NCBI RefSeq assembly: GCF_002933775.1
Contig: NZ_BEWV01000203.1
Location: 60,633 to 124,632, forward strand
Source of the DNA: Prevotella sp. MGM1
Lineage (GTDB): Bacteria; Bacteroidota; Bacteroidia; Bacteroidales; Bacteroidaceae
Direction: 5' to 3'
Length of the DNA stretch: 64,000 nt
Shown here: in pieces, positions 62,773 to 64,000 of the stretch
Layout: the number at the start of each line of letters is the position of its first letter
Numbering within the stretch: the first letter of the stretch is position 1
The notes under the pieces: generated by a model
The model's input: only the letters and a program-made list of their open reading frames with translations
The model's database searches: none
What the model was told of the DNA's origin: nothing
Translations under genes and position numbers: made by a program

Positions 62773-63546
62773 ATGGAAAAAGAGAAACCTTTGATATTGA
62801 TTTCAAACGACGACGGCTACCACTCCAAAGGGTTGCGCAGCCTTATAGACATGCTCAGCCCGATTGCCCGGCTGCTCGTGTGTGCTCCCGAGTCGGGGCG
62901 CAGCGGATTTTCGTGTGCTTTCTCTGCGGCCGAGCCGTTGCGGTTGAAGCTGCGCCGAAAGTGGGACGATGTTGAGGTGTGGTCGTGCAGCGGCACACCT
63001 GTCGACTGCGTGAAAATTGCTCTGAGCCAGCTTTGCGGCGGACGGCGTCCCGACATGGTTGTCGGGGGCATCAATCATGGCGACAACGCATCCGTGAACA
63101 CGCATTACTCCGGCACTATGGGCGTTACGCTCGAAGGGTGCATGAAATATATCCCATCCGTGGCTTTCTCGCTGTGCGACCACAGTGATGACGCGGATTT
63201 CACGCCGATGTCGGATATTGTAAAAAAGATTACAAAACAGGTGCTTGCCGAAGGGTTGCCGACTGGTGTATGTCTGAACGTGAATTTCCCGCTTGGCGAC
63301 TCTTACAAAGGTGTGAGAATATGTCGTATGGCACGGGGTACGTGGGGTAATGAGGTCGTGAAATGCCGTCATCCACGCGGATATGACTATTATTGGATGA
63401 CCGGTGAATATACAAACGACGAGTCGGAAGCCGAAGATACGGACAACTATGCGCTCACCCATGGATATGTGGCCGTGACGCCGACGCGGATAGATGTCAC
63501 TGCTTATGAATTTTTTGAACAGATAAAGGGCTGGAACATCCAATGA
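62773..63546 (+). CDS. surE: 5'/3'-nucleotidase SurE
   Basis: 257 residues. The metal site SNDDGYHSKGL opens the protein; PESGRSGFSCAF, SGTPVDCVKIAL, GINHGDNASVNTHYSGTMG and the Asn/Asp ligands fit SurE. It removes phosphate from nucleoside monophosphates. A -7 box TAATTTTG lies at 62742-62749. Its stop overlaps the start of lpxB. Confidence 0.95.
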   Translation: MEKEKPLILISNDDGYHSKGLRSLIDMLSPIARLLVCAPESGRSGFSCAFSAAEPLRLKLRRKWDDVEVWSCSGTPVDCVKIALSQLCGGRRPDMVVGGINHGDNASVNTHYSGTMGVTLEGCMKYIPSVAFSLCDHSDDADFTPMSDIVKKITKQVLAEGLPTGVCLNVNFPLGDSYKGVRICRMARGTWGNEVVKCRHPRGYDYYWMTGEYTNDESEAEDTDNYALTHGYVAVTPTRIDVTAYEFFEQIKGWNIQ

Positions 63547-64000
63547 GATACTATCTGATAGCGGGCGAGGCGAGTGGCGACCTGCATGCCTCATGCCTCA
63601 TGCATGCCCTGAAACGCCACGACCGGCAGGCGGAGTTCCGCTTTATCGGTGGCGACCTTATGGCTGCCGAGGGCGGCACTTGCGTGCGCCATTACCGTGA
63701 ATTGGCCTATATGGGTTTTGTTCCCGTGCTGAGACATCTTCCGACGATACTCGGAAACATGCGGATGTGCAAGCGCGATATTTCCGAATGGCATCCCGAT
63801 GCCGTCATTCTAATCGACTATCCGGGATTCAACCTCTCGGTCGCGAAGTTTGTTAAGGCTCATACCGACATACCCGTATACTATTATATTTCACCGAAAA
63901 TATGGGCATGGAAGGAGTATCGTATCAAGAGCATCAGGCGGGATATAGACAGGATGTTCTGCATACTGCCGTTTGAGGTGGACTTTTATGAAGGCAAGCA
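63543..64000 (+). CDS. lpxB: Lipid-A-disaccharide synthase (3' end outside window)
   Basis: About 152 N-terminal residues. The start overlaps the surE stop (ATGA). MRYYLIAGEASGDLHAS opens the GT19 domain, with GGDLMAAEG, MGFVPVLRHL, DYPGFNL and YYISPKIWAWKEYRIK typical of LpxB. It makes the lipid A disaccharide from UDP-2,3-diacylglucosamine and lipid X at the inner membrane. The frame remains open at the right edge. Confidence 0.94.
   Translation, partial: MRYYLIAGEASGDLHASCLMHALKRHDRQAEFRFIGGDLMAAEGGTCVRHYRELAYMGFVPVLRHLPTILGNMRMCKRDISEWHPDAVILIDYPGFNLSVAKFVKAHTDIPVYYYISPKIWAWKEYRIKSIRRDIDRMFCILPFEVDFYEGK

Noticed and set aside
1..64000. tRNA or rRNA genes
   Set aside because: No cloverleaf with a GGTTCGAATCC-type T arm and no rRNA-like conserved blocks were seen in any gap; short or unusual tRNAs could be missed by eye.

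Overview
The window looks like a chromosomal segment of a Bacteroidales bacterium, possibly a gut Muribaculaceae-type organism (family-level placement is inference). Support: many promoters fit the Bacteroidetes pattern TTTG-N19-21-TAnnTTTG rather than sigma70 boxes, Shine-Dalgarno sequences are scarce, and the order parA-parB-DUF5683-LysM transglycosylase-relA/spoT, followed divergently by surE-lpxB, is typical of this order. Genes for pectin breakdown (tandem SGNH esterase, pectinesterase) and a dipeptidyl-peptidase IV fit a gut polysaccharide and peptide user. No rRNA, tRNA, CRISPR array or complete transposase was seen.

Layout. 1-4.1 kb is the AT-rich end of a surface-polysaccharide locus: LicD-type transferase (cut by the window edge), SDR reductase, CDP-glycerol-type polyol-phosphate transferase, membrane acyltransferase and a WecG/TagA glycosyltransferase, followed by a nucleotidyltransferase-fold protein. 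5.7-11.3 kb holds a helicase with WG repeats, Bcp peroxiredoxin, ZIP transporter, a C_GCAxxG_C_C protein and an outer-membrane barrel. 12.3-16.5 kb is an etfB-etfA-acyl-CoA dehydrogenase operon interrupted by a four-helix-bundle (23S IVP family) gene framed exactly by a 52-bp inverted repeat. 16.6-31.9 kb carries housekeeping genes: MscS channel, PBP4-type carboxypeptidase, nadB, a lipoprotein, tandem SGNH esterase, dnaG, queD-queE, cardiolipin synthase, rsmD and a DUF3822 operon. 32.8-37.6 kb holds a RecD-like helicase, a phosphopantetheinyl transferase, rmuC and dinB. 37.6-50.4 kb is accessory DNA around alaS: palindromic elements, a P-loop ATPase with twin palindromic sites upstream, and two paralogous cassettes of small membrane proteins plus a ~400-residue protein, one on each side of alaS. 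51.2-64 kb returns to core genes: MerR regulator, EamA transporter, DPP IV, pectinesterase, relA/spoT, mltD, DUF5683, parB, parA, surE and partial lpxB.

The most unusual content is in the long gaps. Four of them (11.5-12.1, 22.4-22.9, 32.0-32.5 and 50.4-50.9 kb) carry the same composite unit in the same order: a box resembling GAAGTGTATCGCGATGA, then TTG-N20-TAnnTTTG, a tiny ORF (three of the four start MI-x-x-YK), a strong intrinsic terminator, and a tail of short palindromes built on CGGRTAYCCG. I do not recognise this family. Other notable signals are the inverted-repeat-framed four-helix-bundle cassette, a 35-bp direct repeat bracketing the second membrane-protein cassette, and a palindrome at the same distance from the -7 box in front of both cassettes.
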